From contig CAWDQE010000014.1 of NCBI GenBank assembly GCA_963804375.1, positions 744,001 to 808,000 of the forward strand: DNA of 64,000 bases, in the 5' to 3' direction. Below are positions 45,269 to 54,714 of this stretch, piece after piece. Made by a program: the position numbers and the translations under genes. This DNA comes from JANXQG01 sp963804375. Its GTDB lineage: Bacteria; Planctomycetota; Planctomycetia; Pirellulales; Thermoguttaceae. How positions within the stretch are numbered: position 1 is the first letter of the stretch; the number at the start of each line of letters is the position of its first letter. The notes beneath the pieces were generated by a model. That model ran no database searches. It was not told where the DNA came from and saw nothing but the letters and a program-made list of their open reading frames with translations.

Positions 45269-45391
45269 CGTAGGGTGGGACCAGATTGCGAAGCAAGCGC
45301 CGGCCCACCGTGATCGACTGGAAAGCACGTTATGGTGGGCCTGCGCTCGCCGACCCGCAGGCGGGTACCCCGGATCTGGTCCCACGCTACG
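45269..45391. repeat. 123-bp compound palindrome
   Basis: Outer arms CGTAGGGTGGGACCAGAT (45269-45286) and ATCTGGTCCCACGCTACG (45374-45391) and inner arms around GCCGGCCCACC / GGTGGGCC make a nested hairpin between two genes. It belongs to the same family as 44675-44713. Confidence 0.75.
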
Positions 45392-45491
45392 TCTCTCAAG
45401 GCGCCATGAGTTGCTTGATTGACCGGCTTGCCGCCGCATAGTAGACTGGTCTTCTGGTGTTCGACCTTCTTGCCCTGCGGTAAAGCCCACC

Positions 45492-47906
45492 ATGGTAGCA
45501 CTCGTATTCGCGGCCGCGATCCTGCTCAGCGCGGCGCTGATGTTCATTGTCGAACTGATGTTTGCCAAGATGGTGCTGCCGCGACTGGGCGGGTCGCCTT
45601 CGGTTTGGAACACCTGCCTGGTGTTCTATCAGATCGCCTTGATGGCAGGCTACGTCTATGCCCACCTCTCGGTGAAGTGGCTAGGCGCGCGGCGGCAGGC
45701 ATTGGTGCACCTCGTGCTTTTGTGCCTGCCGTGGATCGTCTTGCCGATCGGCATCTCCGCGGGTTGGACACGGCCCGGCGAGGGGAACCCCATTCCTTGG
45801 CTCTTGATGCTGTTGACGGCCTGCGTGGGGTTGCCGTTTTTCTGCATTTCAGCCAGCGCGCCGCTGTTGCAGGCCTGGTTCGCCCACTGCGGCGGGCGCT
45901 CGGCGAAGGATCCATATTTTCTCTACGCGGCCAGCAATTTCGGCAGCCTCGCCGGATTGGCGGCGTATCCGTTGCTGATCGAGCCCCGCCTGCCGCTCGC
46001 CGTGCAGACGCACTGGTGGACCATCGGCTACGCGCTGCTGATGGCCCTCTTCGGACTTTGCGCGATCGCGGTGTGGTTCGCCGCAAGGCGCCCCGCGGCG
46101 GCCGAGGAGCCAATTCTGCTGACGGCGGCCGAGGAGCCGGCCCGATTAGCGGATAGCAGTTCGCTTCCCGAAAGTTTTCATACCCCGGTCACGTGGCTCC
46201 GCCGCCTCTGGTGGCTGGCACAGGCGCTGGTGCCCTCGGCGTTGTTGATGGGCATCACGACGCAGCTTTCCGTCGACATCTCGCCAAGGCCGATGGTGTG
46301 GGCCATTCCGCTGGGGCTGTATCTGCTCTCGTTCATCGTGGTTTTCGCCCGCTGGCCGATCTTGAAATGGCTCTGGCTGGTGCGGATCTTTCAGGCCGCC
46401 GGCCTGGCCGCGGCGATGTCCACGGTTTACCTCTCGTCGCTCGACCTCTCCGTGATGAAGACCAAGGTCATTGTGTGCGTCGGCGCACTGCACTTGGCGG
46501 CCTTCTTTCTCACCGCGCTGGTATGTCACGGGGCGATGGCCGCCGACCGCCCGGCGAGCAAGCACCTCACCGAGTATTACTTGTGGATGTCGGCGGGCGG
46601 CGTGGCCGGCGGGCTGATCTGTGCGCTGGTGGCCCCGCTGGTCTTCAACAGCGTGCTGGAGTACCCGCTGATGCTCGTGGCGGCATGCCTGCTGCGTCCG
46701 CCGCCGCGATTGAGCCGCTTCGAACGTCTCTGGCGCTGGTCCGACCTGGCACTGATGATGATGCAAGGCAGCGTGTTCGCCTTTGCCGCCGGCGCCCTTT
46801 GGCATAAACGCCTCGCCGGCATGTCCGCGAATTGGCATTCGGAGCCGCTGCAGAAAATCGCGAAGGAGCTCACCAGTCCCACGGCGCGGGTCTGGTGGGT
46901 CGTTGCGGCGGCAGTCCTGGCCTTCCTGCTGCAGCGCCGCCGCGGCTGGTTCACTGTCGCCGTCGCCACGCTCATGGGCGTCTGCGTCATCTGCGACGAG
47001 CAGGAAGGCGTCATTTACTCGACACGGAGCTTCTTCGGCGTCCTCCGCGTCGAGACCGAGAAATACTGGCCCGATAATGAGCCGTACATCTGTCACGCGT
47101 TGATGCACGGGTCGACCATGCACGGCAAGCAGAGCCATGATCTCCGCGATCCCGACGAAGCCCGCAATCCCTGGACCTATTACGATCGCACCGGACCGGT
47201 GGGTGCGGTGTTCGACGTCCTGGAAAGTCGCGATGCATTTCTTGATCACGGCCACATCGGCGTCGTGGGCCTGGGCACCGGCACGGTGGCCGCCTATGCC
47301 AAACCCGGGCAGTCGCTCACCTACTTCGAGATCGATGCGGCCGTGCGGAAGATATCGGAAGACCCTCAGTACTTCACCTATCTCAGCGATTGCCGCCAAC
47401 GGGGCGTGTCGCTGGAGGTCCGCATGGGCGATGCCCGGCTGACGCTTGAAGACGAGCCCGACGGCAAGTTCGACCTGCTGGTGATCGACGCCTTCACCTC
47501 CGACGCGATTCCGATCCATCTCCTCACATGTGAGGCAATCGACTTGTACGTCAAGAAACTGGCCCCGCACGGATTGCTGATGGTGCACTTATCGAACCGG
47601 CATCTGACGTTGCCGCCGGTCGTGGCCGGCGCGGCAGACAAATTGGGCATTGCGGCGCGGATTTGCAATGATGACGACGAAGACGGGGGCATTTGCAAGT
47701 CGTCGTCGAACTGGGCTGTCCTGGCGCGAACGCCGGAGGACCTCTGCGATCTCGAGGAAAACTCGAAGCTCGAATGGGAGCCGCTCAAAGTTGACCCCTG
47801 CCTGGCACTCTGGACCGACGACTACTCGAGCATCGTCAGCGTGATGAACTGGGACTGGCTGCCCAAGTGGCCCAAGTGGATGCGATGGAAGAAAGCCGCC
47901 GAGTGA
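45492..47906 (+). CDS. Membrane protein fused to spermidine-synthase-like domain
   Basis: This 804-residue protein has an N-terminal membrane part of about 12 hydrophobic segments (to about residue 520), starting VALVFAAAILLSAALMFIVELM. The C-terminal 270 residues form a Rossmann methyltransferase-like domain of the spermidine-synthase family: HIGVVGLGTGTVAAYAKPGQ, YFEIDAAVRKISEDPQYF, VRMGDARLTLE, and FDLLVIDAFTSDAIPIHLLT. Such fusions are frequent in planctomycetes, but their substrate is not known; polyamine synthesis should not be assumed. It stands alone. Confidence 0.82.
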   Translation: MVALVFAAAILLSAALMFIVELMFAKMVLPRLGGSPSVWNTCLVFYQIALMAGYVYAHLSVKWLGARRQALVHLVLLCLPWIVLPIGISAGWTRPGEGNPIPWLLMLLTACVGLPFFCISASAPLLQAWFAHCGGRSAKDPYFLYAASNFGSLAGLAAYPLLIEPRLPLAVQTHWWTIGYALLMALFGLCAIAVWFAARRPAAAEEPILLTAAEEPARLADSSSLPESFHTPVTWLRRLWWLAQALVPSALLMGITTQLSVDISPRPMVWAIPLGLYLLSFIVVFARWPILKWLWLVRIFQAAGLAAAMSTVYLSSLDLSVMKTKVIVCVGALHLAAFFLTALVCHGAMAADRPASKHLTEYYLWMSAGGVAGGLICALVAPLVFNSVLEYPLMLVAACLLRPPPRLSRFERLWRWSDLALMMMQGSVFAFAAGALWHKRLAGMSANWHSEPLQKIAKELTSPTARVWWVVAAAVLAFLLQRRRGWFTVAVATLMGVCVICDEQEGVIYSTRSFFGVLRVETEKYWPDNEPYICHALMHGSTMHGKQSHDLRDPDEARNPWTYYDRTGPVGAVFDVLESRDAFLDHGHIGVVGLGTGTVAAYAKPGQSLTYFEIDAAVRKISEDPQYFTYLSDCRQRGVSLEVRMGDARLTLEDEPDGKFDLLVIDAFTSDAIPIHLLTCEAIDLYVKKLAPHGLLMVHLSNRHLTLPPVVAGAADKLGIAARICNDDDEDGGICKSSSNWAVLARTPEDLCDLEENSKLEWEPLKVDPCLALWTDDYSSIVSVMNWDWLPKWPKWMRWKKAAE

Positions 47907-48170
47907 GGAGTCGAGCGGGCCGCGCGGCGATTATCGCAGGGGGAAGTTCCCGTCGGGTAGACGGGTACTCACCCCCCCACTGAGTTAATGGCGAGTTGCA
48001 ATCGGCCGCCGTTGAATCATAATGAAGGAACTCCAAGCCTCGGAGAGTTGGGGCTGGTGTTTCGGCCGCTGATCGCTGGGCAACCGTCCAATCTTTCCGA
48101 TCGGCGAGCGAAGTACCTTCAGGTTCCCAAGCTCGGGCACCATGTACTCATGGTCGACGAGGAGATAGTC

Positions 48171-48902
48171 ATGACCGTCGTCTTTGTGGTCTGTGCCGCG
48201 GTGGGGACAACCGTCCTCGTTCTCCAATTCCTCATGAGCCTGATTGGCCTGGGCGGCGATGCCGTGGGGGCCGAGATGCCCCACGACTTCGGGCATGGCC
48301 TAGACGGAGGGGACCACGATTTAGGCCCTGGCGATGCGGACCACGATTTCACCCCCGGCGAGGTTCACGGCGAACTGACCCATGATGGTTCTTCTGCCGC
48401 CGAGCATGAAGTCCATGCCCCATTGCAGCCTTCCGCCAGCGGCGTGGGGCACGGCGCGACGGGGCTGTTCCGCGTGCTCTCGCTGCGCACGATTGTCGCC
48501 GCGCTGGCGTTCTTCGGCCTGGCGGGCCTGGCCGCGCAGGCCGCCGAATGTACCGACCTCACCGCTTTGGTGATCGCATTTTGGGCCGGCGTGGGCGCCA
48601 TGTACGCCGTGTACGCCATGCTCTGCAGTATGCGCACGCTACGGGCGGAAGGCACCGCACAAATCCACCGCGCGGTAGGCCAGCAGGCCACCGTCTACCT
48701 CCATATTCCCGCCCAGCAAAAAGGCGCGGGAAAAATCCAGATCAACCTGCAGAACCGCACCATGGAATACCAGGCAACAACCGCCGGCGATGCGATTCCC
48801 AGCGGAGCCACCGTCGTCGTCACCGAAGTCCTCGGCTCCGATACCGTGCAGGTCGAAGCCGTTGTAACGAACCCTCCGCTCTCAACCGAGGAGGTAGTTT
48901 AA
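48171..48902 (+). CDS. NfeD-like membrane protein with OB-fold
   Basis: From ATG 48171 (SD GAGGAG) this is a 243-residue protein. Hydrophobic segments lie at about 1-27, 101-120 and 127-147, with a His/Asp/Gly-rich loop between the first two (HDFGHGLDGGDHDLGPGDAD). The C-terminal 90 residues form an OB-fold-like strand region (GQQATVYLHIPAQQKGAGKI). It precedes a flotillin-like gene by 57 bp; NfeD/YuaF-type proteins pair with flotillins in membrane microdomains. The His/Asp loop might bind metal. An earlier in-frame start lies in repeat DNA and was rejected. Confidence 0.75.
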   Translation: MTVVFVVCAAVGTTVLVLQFLMSLIGLGGDAVGAEMPHDFGHGLDGGDHDLGPGDADHDFTPGEVHGELTHDGSSAAEHEVHAPLQPSASGVGHGATGLFRVLSLRTIVAALAFFGLAGLAAQAAECTDLTALVIAFWAGVGAMYAVYAMLCSMRTLRAEGTAQIHRAVGQQATVYLHIPAQQKGAGKIQINLQNRTMEYQATTAGDAIPSGATVVVTEVLGSDTVQVEAVVTNPPLSTEEVV

Positions 48903-48959
48903 CATGCGTGCGTTTACACGATCTCCCTATAGCAACCCCTGAATCACCAAGGAGCCGCC

Positions 48960-50615
48960 ATGTTCCATTCACCTTTCATTTCGTTTCCCCTCGTGCCTTG
49001 CTTCGCCGCCGGCGGGTCGGACCTGCTGATTTGGCTGGGGGCAATCGTCGTACTCGCCGTCATCGTCGTCTTCTCGTGCGTGATGCTGCTGGCTAATCGC
49101 TACAAGCGCTGCCCCAGCAACCGCGTGCTGGTGATTTACGGCAAGTCGGGCCGCGCCCACGAGGCCGCCACCTGCATCCACGGCGGGGCCCGGTTCATCA
49201 GGCCCTTGCTGGATGACTTCGCCTGGCTGAGCCTCGAGCCCATGCAGATCGAGATCCCGCTCCGCGGCGCGCTCTCCATGGAGAACATCCGCGTCAACGT
49301 CCCCAGCGTCTTCACGGTGGCCATCGGCACCTCTCCGGAGCTGATGCAGAACGCCGCCATCCGCCTGCTGGGAATGCCCCGCTCGGAAATCGCCAAACGC
49401 TCGGAAGACATCATTTTCGGGCAGTTGCGGCAGGTCATCGCCTCGATGCAGATCGAGGACATCAACCGTGACCGCGAGAAGTTTCTCGAGGCGATCATGA
49501 ACTCGCTGGAGCCCGAACTCCGCAAGATCGGCCTGGTGCTGATCAACGTGAACATCACCGACATCACCGACGAGTCGGGCTACATCGAGGCGATCGGGCA
49601 GAAAGCGGCCTCGCTGGCGGTGCAGAAGGCCCGCGGCGACGTGGCCGACAACGAGAAGATGGGCGAGATCCGCGTGGCCGACGCCGAGCGCGAGAAGGCG
49701 GTGCAGGTGGCCAACGCCCGCAAGCTCCGCGAGATCGGCACCCGCGAGGCCACCCGCGAGCAGGCCGTCCGCGTGGCCGAGCTCGACAAGGAACAGCAGG
49801 TGGGCGAGCAGTCCGCCGCCTTCCAGAAGCAGGCCCAGATCAAGGACGCCGAGCGCGAGATGCGCGTCAAGATGGCCGATGCCGATGCCCGCGCGGTCGA
49901 GGGCGAGAACCTGGCCCGGGCCGACGTGGCCGTCTCGCAGGCCGGCTTGCAGGTCAAGAAGGCCGAGGCCTATCAGACGGGCGAGACCCGCAAAGTGCAG
50001 GCCGAGGCCGCCGTGCTGGAGGCCGAGCACATCGCCCGCGCCAAGGCCGCCCTGGCCGAGGCCCAGCGGGTTGAGGCCGAGCGCCGCGCCGCCCTGGAGG
50101 CCCCGGCCAAGGCCGACAAGGCCAAGATCGAGGTCGAGGCCGCCGCCGAGGCCGCCAAGCGGCGGATCGAGGCCGAAGGCGAGGCCTCCGCCATCTTCGC
50201 GAAGCTCGAAGCCGAAGCCCGCGGCCAGTTCGAAATCCTTTCCAAGAAAGGTCAGGGCCTGCAACAGATCATCGAGGCCTGCGGCGGCGCCGAGCAGGCG
50301 TTCCAACTGCTGATGCTCGAACACTTCGACCATCTCGTCGAGGCCTCGGCCAAGGCGATCTCGAACATCAAGTTCGACAAGGTCGTGGTCTGGGAGGGCA
50401 ACTCGGCCAACGGCCAGAGCGCCACGGCCAATTGGTTGCACAACATGTCCCGCACCTTGCCGCCGATGATGCAGGTCATGCGCGACATCGGCGGCGTGGA
50501 AATCCCCGAGACGCTTGCCACCCTGGCCGGCGTCCAGCAGCCTCCAGCCACCAACGGCCACCCGGCAGATGAACCGGCACTGAAACAGCCAGACCCGGTT
50601 CCCGCGAAAAAATGA
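48960..50615 (+). CDS. Flotillin/YqiK-like membrane scaffold protein
   Basis: A 551-residue protein: one N-terminal membrane helix (LLIWLGAIVVLAVIVVFSCV), then an SPFH/band-7 domain (MQIEIPLRGALSMENIRVNV, AAIRLLGMPRSEIAKRSEDI). Residues about 215-420 are a long Ala/Glu/Arg-rich coiled coil (ADAEREKAVQVANARKLREI). The end is Pro-rich. Flotillins organise membrane microdomains. Cotranscribed with the NfeD-like gene. The coiled-coil coding region is so GC-biased that the antisense strand is open for about 530 codons, which is a compositional effect. Confidence 0.93.
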   Translation: MFHSPFISFPLVPCFAAGGSDLLIWLGAIVVLAVIVVFSCVMLLANRYKRCPSNRVLVIYGKSGRAHEAATCIHGGARFIRPLLDDFAWLSLEPMQIEIPLRGALSMENIRVNVPSVFTVAIGTSPELMQNAAIRLLGMPRSEIAKRSEDIIFGQLRQVIASMQIEDINRDREKFLEAIMNSLEPELRKIGLVLINVNITDITDESGYIEAIGQKAASLAVQKARGDVADNEKMGEIRVADAEREKAVQVANARKLREIGTREATREQAVRVAELDKEQQVGEQSAAFQKQAQIKDAEREMRVKMADADARAVEGENLARADVAVSQAGLQVKKAEAYQTGETRKVQAEAAVLEAEHIARAKAALAEAQRVEAERRAALEAPAKADKAKIEVEAAAEAAKRRIEAEGEASAIFAKLEAEARGQFEILSKKGQGLQQIIEACGGAEQAFQLLMLEHFDHLVEASAKAISNIKFDKVVVWEGNSANGQSATANWLHNMSRTLPPMMQVMRDIGGVEIPETLATLAGVQQPPATNGHPADEPALKQPDPVPAKK

Positions 50616-50622
50616 TCGAGAC

Positions 50623-50880
50623 GTGAATACGCGGGATGAATCCGCGGTTTACGCGAGCTCGCTGCGATTTGGCGGGAACCGCATTCGCGCCGCTGCCGTC
50701 TATTGCAGCGATGGGCGGTTTGTCTTCCCGGTGGTCCGCGCCGAACCGCGCGCCGACGAACGGCTCTTGGAAATCTTGCAGGCAGTAGGTCAGGCTTTCC
50801 AGCCTGACGTGTTTCTGAAGAACCAAAAGACCGTCAGGCTGGAAAGCCTGACCTACGTCGAAACAAAGGATAAACGATGA
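50623..50880 (+). pseudogene. Stub of an unknown gene with a hairpin repeat in its end
   Basis: From GTG 50623 about 50 codons look natural (SSLRFGGNRIRAAAVYC). Then the frame runs through a perfect 25-bp-arm repeat and ends KDKR. I recognise no family. The short gene appears to have lost its 3' part or been invaded by the repeat. Confidence 0.4.
50785..50856. repeat. Perfect inverted repeat, 25-bp arms
   Basis: Arms 50785-50809 and 50832-50856, starting GTAGGTCAGGCTTTCCAGCC, are exact reverse complements around a 22-nt loop. It is another REP-like family. Confidence 0.9.
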
Positions 50881-50958
50881 TTACATCAGTCACCATTGAA
50901 AACTTCAAGAACAGTAGTCCGTGTCGTGCCGGCCGAGCTGTTGCAGCCCGATGATTGA
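50877..50958 (+). pseudogene. 5' stub of an AAA/OLD-type ATPase gene
   Basis: ATGA overlap with the preceding stub starts MITSVTIENFKNSSPCRAG, the typical first residues of RecF/OLD-like ATPases (MI.S.TIENFK). It breaks off after about 12 meaningful codons. With the preceding stub this suggests that a two-gene unit was deleted here. Confidence 0.4.
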
Positions 50959-51172
50959 GACCAGCCCTAAAAACTGCCGGTGTTCTAAACCGTACCGCCG
51001 TGCATTGGATGCTGGAGAACGGTGAGTGACGCTCCCACCGGCCGCCCCGGTTACCTGCCCGGATCGGAATCGCTAGAATGACTTGGCGCAAACAGGTAAG
51101 GCTTATCCATCGCGCCGCCGGAGGCGGAATTGCCCGGCCGAAGGCGGGCCCGTTCGCCAGGAGACCCCAACC

Positions 51173-53335
51173 ATGCCGGACATTCCCACTAATTCCAACC
51201 TCGACCCCAAGCAGGCCCCGAAAATTGACTCTGGACCGCGAAAGAACCTGGGAAAGCCTCCCGCGGCGCCCGACTGGCGCTCAATGTGGTGGTACATCCC
51301 GGTAATGCTGCTGATTTTATGGGCATGGCAGGACCAACTGCACCAGATGTCGGTTAAGACCATTCCCTATAGCCAGTTCAAGCAGTACCTTGCCGCGGGC
51401 GAAGTGGCCGAGTGTGAGGTCAAGGAGTTGGAGATCACTGGGCGGGTCGTTCCCAAGGAGGCCCGGTCGGCGGCCGCCCCCACGGCGGGCAAGTCTGACG
51501 AATTGAAACCACTTGCCTTGCCGGGCAAATCGAGCCTCCCCGCCCCATCCGGCAAATCGCCTTCCGGCCCGGCCGAAAAGCCTGCGCCTGCCGCCATAGC
51601 CGCTTCCTCGAAGCCAAAGGAAGAGAAACCCAAGGGCGAAGCGGCAAAGATCGGCGAGGGTGGCAGCGGCCAGCAACCAGCGAGCAAAGATGCGACCGAG
51701 AAGCAGGCAGAAGCCAAACCATTTCTCTTCCGCACGGAACGCGTCGAACCGGACTCGCAATTGGTCGATCAACTCGAAGCGGCCAAGATCACTTTCAGCG
51801 GTGTCCGTCCCAGCTTCCTCTCCCAGTTCCTGTATGCCTGGGTGTTGCCGATCGGCGCGATGGTCCTGATATGGACCTTCCTGTCGCGCGGGCTGCGCAC
51901 GGCCGGTCAATCGGTAATGAGTTTCGGCAAGAGTCGGGCGCGGCTGGTGGCCGACCGCGACACGGGCGTAACCTTCGGCGATGTCGCCGGCTGCGACGAG
52001 GCCAAGTACGAACTCCAGGAGGTCGTCGATTTTCTCAAGAATCCCAACCGTTACATCGCTCTGGGCGCCAGGATTCCCAAGGGCGTGCTGCTCGTCGGAC
52101 TGCCCGGCACGGGGAAGACGCTGCTGGCTCGCGCGGTTGCCGGCGAGGCCAAGGTTCCGTTCTTCTCGCTGAGCGGCAGCGACTTCGTGGAGATGTTCGT
52201 GGGCGTGGGAGCGGCGCGGGTCCGGGACCTGTTCGAGCAGGCCCAGCAACAGGCCCCCTGCATCATCTTCATCGACGAATTGGACGCCATCGGGCGGGAG
52301 AGGGGCGTGCATCTGGGAGCGATCAACGACGAGCGCGAACAGACCCTCAACCAGCTCCTGGTCGAGATGGATGGCTTCCAGGCCAACGTAGGCGTCATTC
52401 TCCTGGCCGCCACCAACCGCCCGGAGATCCTGGATAAGGCCCTCCTGCGGCCCGGCCGTTTTGACCGCCAGGTGGTGATCGACGCGCCGGACATGGTTGG
52501 GCGGGAGGCGATCCTGAAAGTCCACTGCCGGGGCAAACCTCTGGCTGATGGCGTCGATCTGCGAAAGATCGCCCAAGGAACGCCCGGCTTTTCCGGTGCC
52601 AACCTGGCCAACGCCGCCAACGAGGCTGCGCTGTTGGCCGCGCGGCGCGGGTCGCAGGAGATCACGCAGAGGGATTTGGAAGAGGCTATCGAGAAGGTCG
52701 TGGCCGGACCGGAACGCAAGAGCCGCCGCCTCGATGAGCAAGGCAAGCGGCGCGTGGCCTATCATGAAGTGGGCCATGCCCTGGTCGCTGCCTATAGCAA
52801 GCATGCCGACCCGGTGCATAAGATCAGCATCGTGCCCCGCGGCCGTGCTGCCCTGGGCTATACGTTGCAGTTGCCCACCGACGACCAGTTCCTTCTCACC
52901 CGTGCCGAACTCTTGGACCGCATGAAGGGGCTCCTCGGCGGACGCGCTTCCGAGGAGCTGGTTTTCAGCGAGGTGAGCACGGGGGCCGAGAACGATCTGG
53001 AACACGCCACCACGCTCGCCCGCAGCATGGTTTGCCTGTATGGGATGGGTGAATCCGTGGGTTTGGTGCATTGTGCGCAACGCCCGTCGATGTTCCTGCC
53101 CACGGGCGACGGGACTTCGCAGGTCGATTGCAGCCCCCAGACCGCCCGCGACATCGACAACGAGGTGAAAAAGCTCTTGGATGCCGCCTATCTTGACGCG
53201 AAGACGATCCTCACCCAGCACCGCGACAAACTGGATCTCGTGGCCCGGGAGTTAATCAAAACGGAGACGCTGGATGCGGCCACCTTCCGGCAGCTTCTGG
53301 GAATGTCGTCTGACGCTTTGCCTGCCACGAAATAG
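51173..53335 (+). CDS. ftsH: ATP-dependent zinc metalloprotease FtsH
   Basis: A 720-residue membrane protein. Two membrane segments (about 37-55 and 218-236) bracket a periplasmic domain with an unusual Pro/Lys/Ala-rich insert of about 100 residues (roughly 95-190). The AAA domain has GLPGTGKTLLARAVAGEA, IIFIDELDAIGRERG and the second region of homology LLRPGRFDRQVV. The zinc protease motif is HEVGHALVA, with the third ligand in STGAENDLEHAT. It degrades membrane and regulatory proteins. ATG 51173 with CAGGAGACC in front was preferred to an earlier start in low-complexity sequence. Confidence 0.96.
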   Translation: MPDIPTNSNLDPKQAPKIDSGPRKNLGKPPAAPDWRSMWWYIPVMLLILWAWQDQLHQMSVKTIPYSQFKQYLAAGEVAECEVKELEITGRVVPKEARSAAAPTAGKSDELKPLALPGKSSLPAPSGKSPSGPAEKPAPAAIAASSKPKEEKPKGEAAKIGEGGSGQQPASKDATEKQAEAKPFLFRTERVEPDSQLVDQLEAAKITFSGVRPSFLSQFLYAWVLPIGAMVLIWTFLSRGLRTAGQSVMSFGKSRARLVADRDTGVTFGDVAGCDEAKYELQEVVDFLKNPNRYIALGARIPKGVLLVGLPGTGKTLLARAVAGEAKVPFFSLSGSDFVEMFVGVGAARVRDLFEQAQQQAPCIIFIDELDAIGRERGVHLGAINDEREQTLNQLLVEMDGFQANVGVILLAATNRPEILDKALLRPGRFDRQVVIDAPDMVGREAILKVHCRGKPLADGVDLRKIAQGTPGFSGANLANAANEAALLAARRGSQEITQRDLEEAIEKVVAGPERKSRRLDEQGKRRVAYHEVGHALVAAYSKHADPVHKISIVPRGRAALGYTLQLPTDDQFLLTRAELLDRMKGLLGGRASEELVFSEVSTGAENDLEHATTLARSMVCLYGMGESVGLVHCAQRPSMFLPTGDGTSQVDCSPQTARDIDNEVKKLLDAAYLDAKTILTQHRDKLDLVARELIKTETLDAATFRQLLGMSSDALPATK

Positions 53336-53340
53336 TGGGC

Positions 53341-53505
53341 TCATATCGCCCGACCAGTCTGTTCGAGCGTCGCGATCACCAGGGGGTGCTCGGCCAGTTC
53401 GTGGGGCCTGAGCGTCGTCAGTTCACCCTCAACCAGCCGCACGCCGTCTGGGCCGGCGTTTGGCAGGCAGCCGCGCAGCATGCCCAGGAAAGGCAGGCAC
53501 TTGGC
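53341..53505 (-). pseudogene. Possible 3' remnant on the minus strand
   Basis: A minus-strand frame ending at TGA 53341 reads like protein (FLGMLRGCLPNAGPDGVRL, TLRPHELAEHPLVIATLEQ) but is only about 55 codons long after an upstream stop and has no family I recognise. It may be the tail of a lost gene between ftsH and the kinase gene. Confidence 0.3.
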
Positions 53506-53561
53506 AGTGATTCAGGACTTGTGTACAATCTTCCTCAGGTGCGGGCCAGGGAGGAACGTCC

Positions 53562-54332
53562 ATGAGCGATGCAGACTACGACAACGCCAATCTCTATGCC
53601 GCGGTGAATCGAGAGAAACGAAGGAAACGGCCGGAACCGGACCGCGCCGTGATTGCGGCGGCGGAACGTCAAATGGAGCGCTGGCTGCTGGAACAGCGCG
53701 GCAAAACCAAGGAACCGACCCCCGCGAGTATCAATCCTTACATTGCCATCTCTCGGGAGTCTGGAGTTGGCGGCAGCCAGATCGCACGTCTGGCCGGCCA
53801 GGCCCTGGGCTGGGATGTGCTCGATCACGAACTGCTCGAATGTATGGCCGAACGATACCACACCTCTCCCGCCATGCTCGAACTCGTGGACGAGAAGACG
53901 ACGAGTTGGATCACCGAAGTCTTTGGAAACTTGATCCGCCCACACTCTGTTTCTCAGACGCAATACGTGTTTCGTCTTAGCCGAATGATCATCATGGCGG
54001 CGCACACGGGCAAGAACATCTACGTCGGTCGCGGCGCTCAATTTCTCTTGCCGCGGGAACACGGCCTGGCTGTGAGACTCATCGCCGGCCACAAGTACCG
54101 GGTGCAGCAGATCATGGAACGTCGCCGCCTGTCGTTCGAGGACGCCCGGGATTACGTGGCGAAAACCGATGCCGGCCGTCAAGCACTCGCGAAACAATAC
54201 TTCCACCACGACGTGACCGATCCGCACCTGTTCGATCTGGTTATCAATGTCGATAAGTTCGGGCCCCAATTGGCTGCCCGACAGATCGCTGATGCCGCCG
54301 CGTCGTGTTTGCACCAGAAACTCTCATCCTGA
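53562..54332 (+). CDS. Cytidylate-kinase-like family protein
   Basis: A 256-residue protein. After a charged N-terminal region of about 60 residues comes a P-loop-like stretch, IAISRESGVGGSQIARLAGQ, with the pattern of cytidylate-kinase-like proteins that lack a classic GKS/T ending. WDVLDHELLECMAERY and NIYVGRGAQFLLP follow, then the RVQQIMERRRLSFEDA lid-like helix. Known members are poorly characterised; phosphotransfer is inferred. GGGAGG precedes the ATG. The gene stands alone. Confidence 0.8.
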   Translation: MSDADYDNANLYAAVNREKRRKRPEPDRAVIAAAERQMERWLLEQRGKTKEPTPASINPYIAISRESGVGGSQIARLAGQALGWDVLDHELLECMAERYHTSPAMLELVDEKTTSWITEVFGNLIRPHSVSQTQYVFRLSRMIIMAAHTGKNIYVGRGAQFLLPREHGLAVRLIAGHKYRVQQIMERRRLSFEDARDYVAKTDAGRQALAKQYFHHDVTDPHLFDLVINVDKFGPQLAARQIADAAASCLHQKLSS

Positions 54333-54650
54333 GAGGGACGGGCCTTAAAGACCACCGCCACCAAGATTGCCAGCCGCGCCGCTGCCGGCGCAGACCCCAC
54401 GGCAAAGCCCCCGCAAGCGCGCGTTGGCACGCGCGAAATGAGCGCATCGCAATCACTTCCGTTGCGCAACTCGGCCTCATCCGCTCACGCTGGCGCCTCA
54501 GTTCCTCAAGCAAGTGCGGCAGGCCATCGCCGAGACGGAATGAAGAAAAAACGCGACAAAATCCTGGAAATGACCTGACGCGAGGCAGTACGAGGGTGGA
54601 TGTTCTTTAGCCACACCTACTAAAATCCCCGCGAACCCAGGCATGCTCCC
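54333..54650. other. Intergenic, no intact gene
   Basis: About 320 bp. A short plus-strand stretch near 54485-54543 reads PLTLAPQFLKQVRQAIAETE and may be coding debris. No riboswitch typical of ahcY was recognised. Confidence 0.4.
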
Positions 54651-54681
54651 TTGCCAACCCCCCAATCCTGCGCCCTATGAT
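54651..54681 (+). promoter_or_regulatory. Candidate sigma70 promoter of ahcY
   Basis: TTGCCA (54651-54656) and TATGAT (54676-54681) with a 19-bp spacer, 34 bp before the ATG. The spacing is slightly long. Confidence 0.4.
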
Positions 54682-54714
54682 ATCGGGGTAATATTTTTGT
54701 CACTTCAGGAGAGA

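Noticed and set aside
48969..50561. 530-codon antisense frame to the flotillin gene
   Set aside because: Leu/Gly/Asp-rich product of the repetitive Ala/Glu codons on the other strand.
51317..53221. 634-codon antisense frame to ftsH
   Set aside because: Shadow of a highly conserved gene; no domain.
54600..54714. SAH riboswitch before ahcY
   Set aside because: The conserved pairing and sequence blocks of that riboswitch were not found; only an ordinary promoter is plausible.
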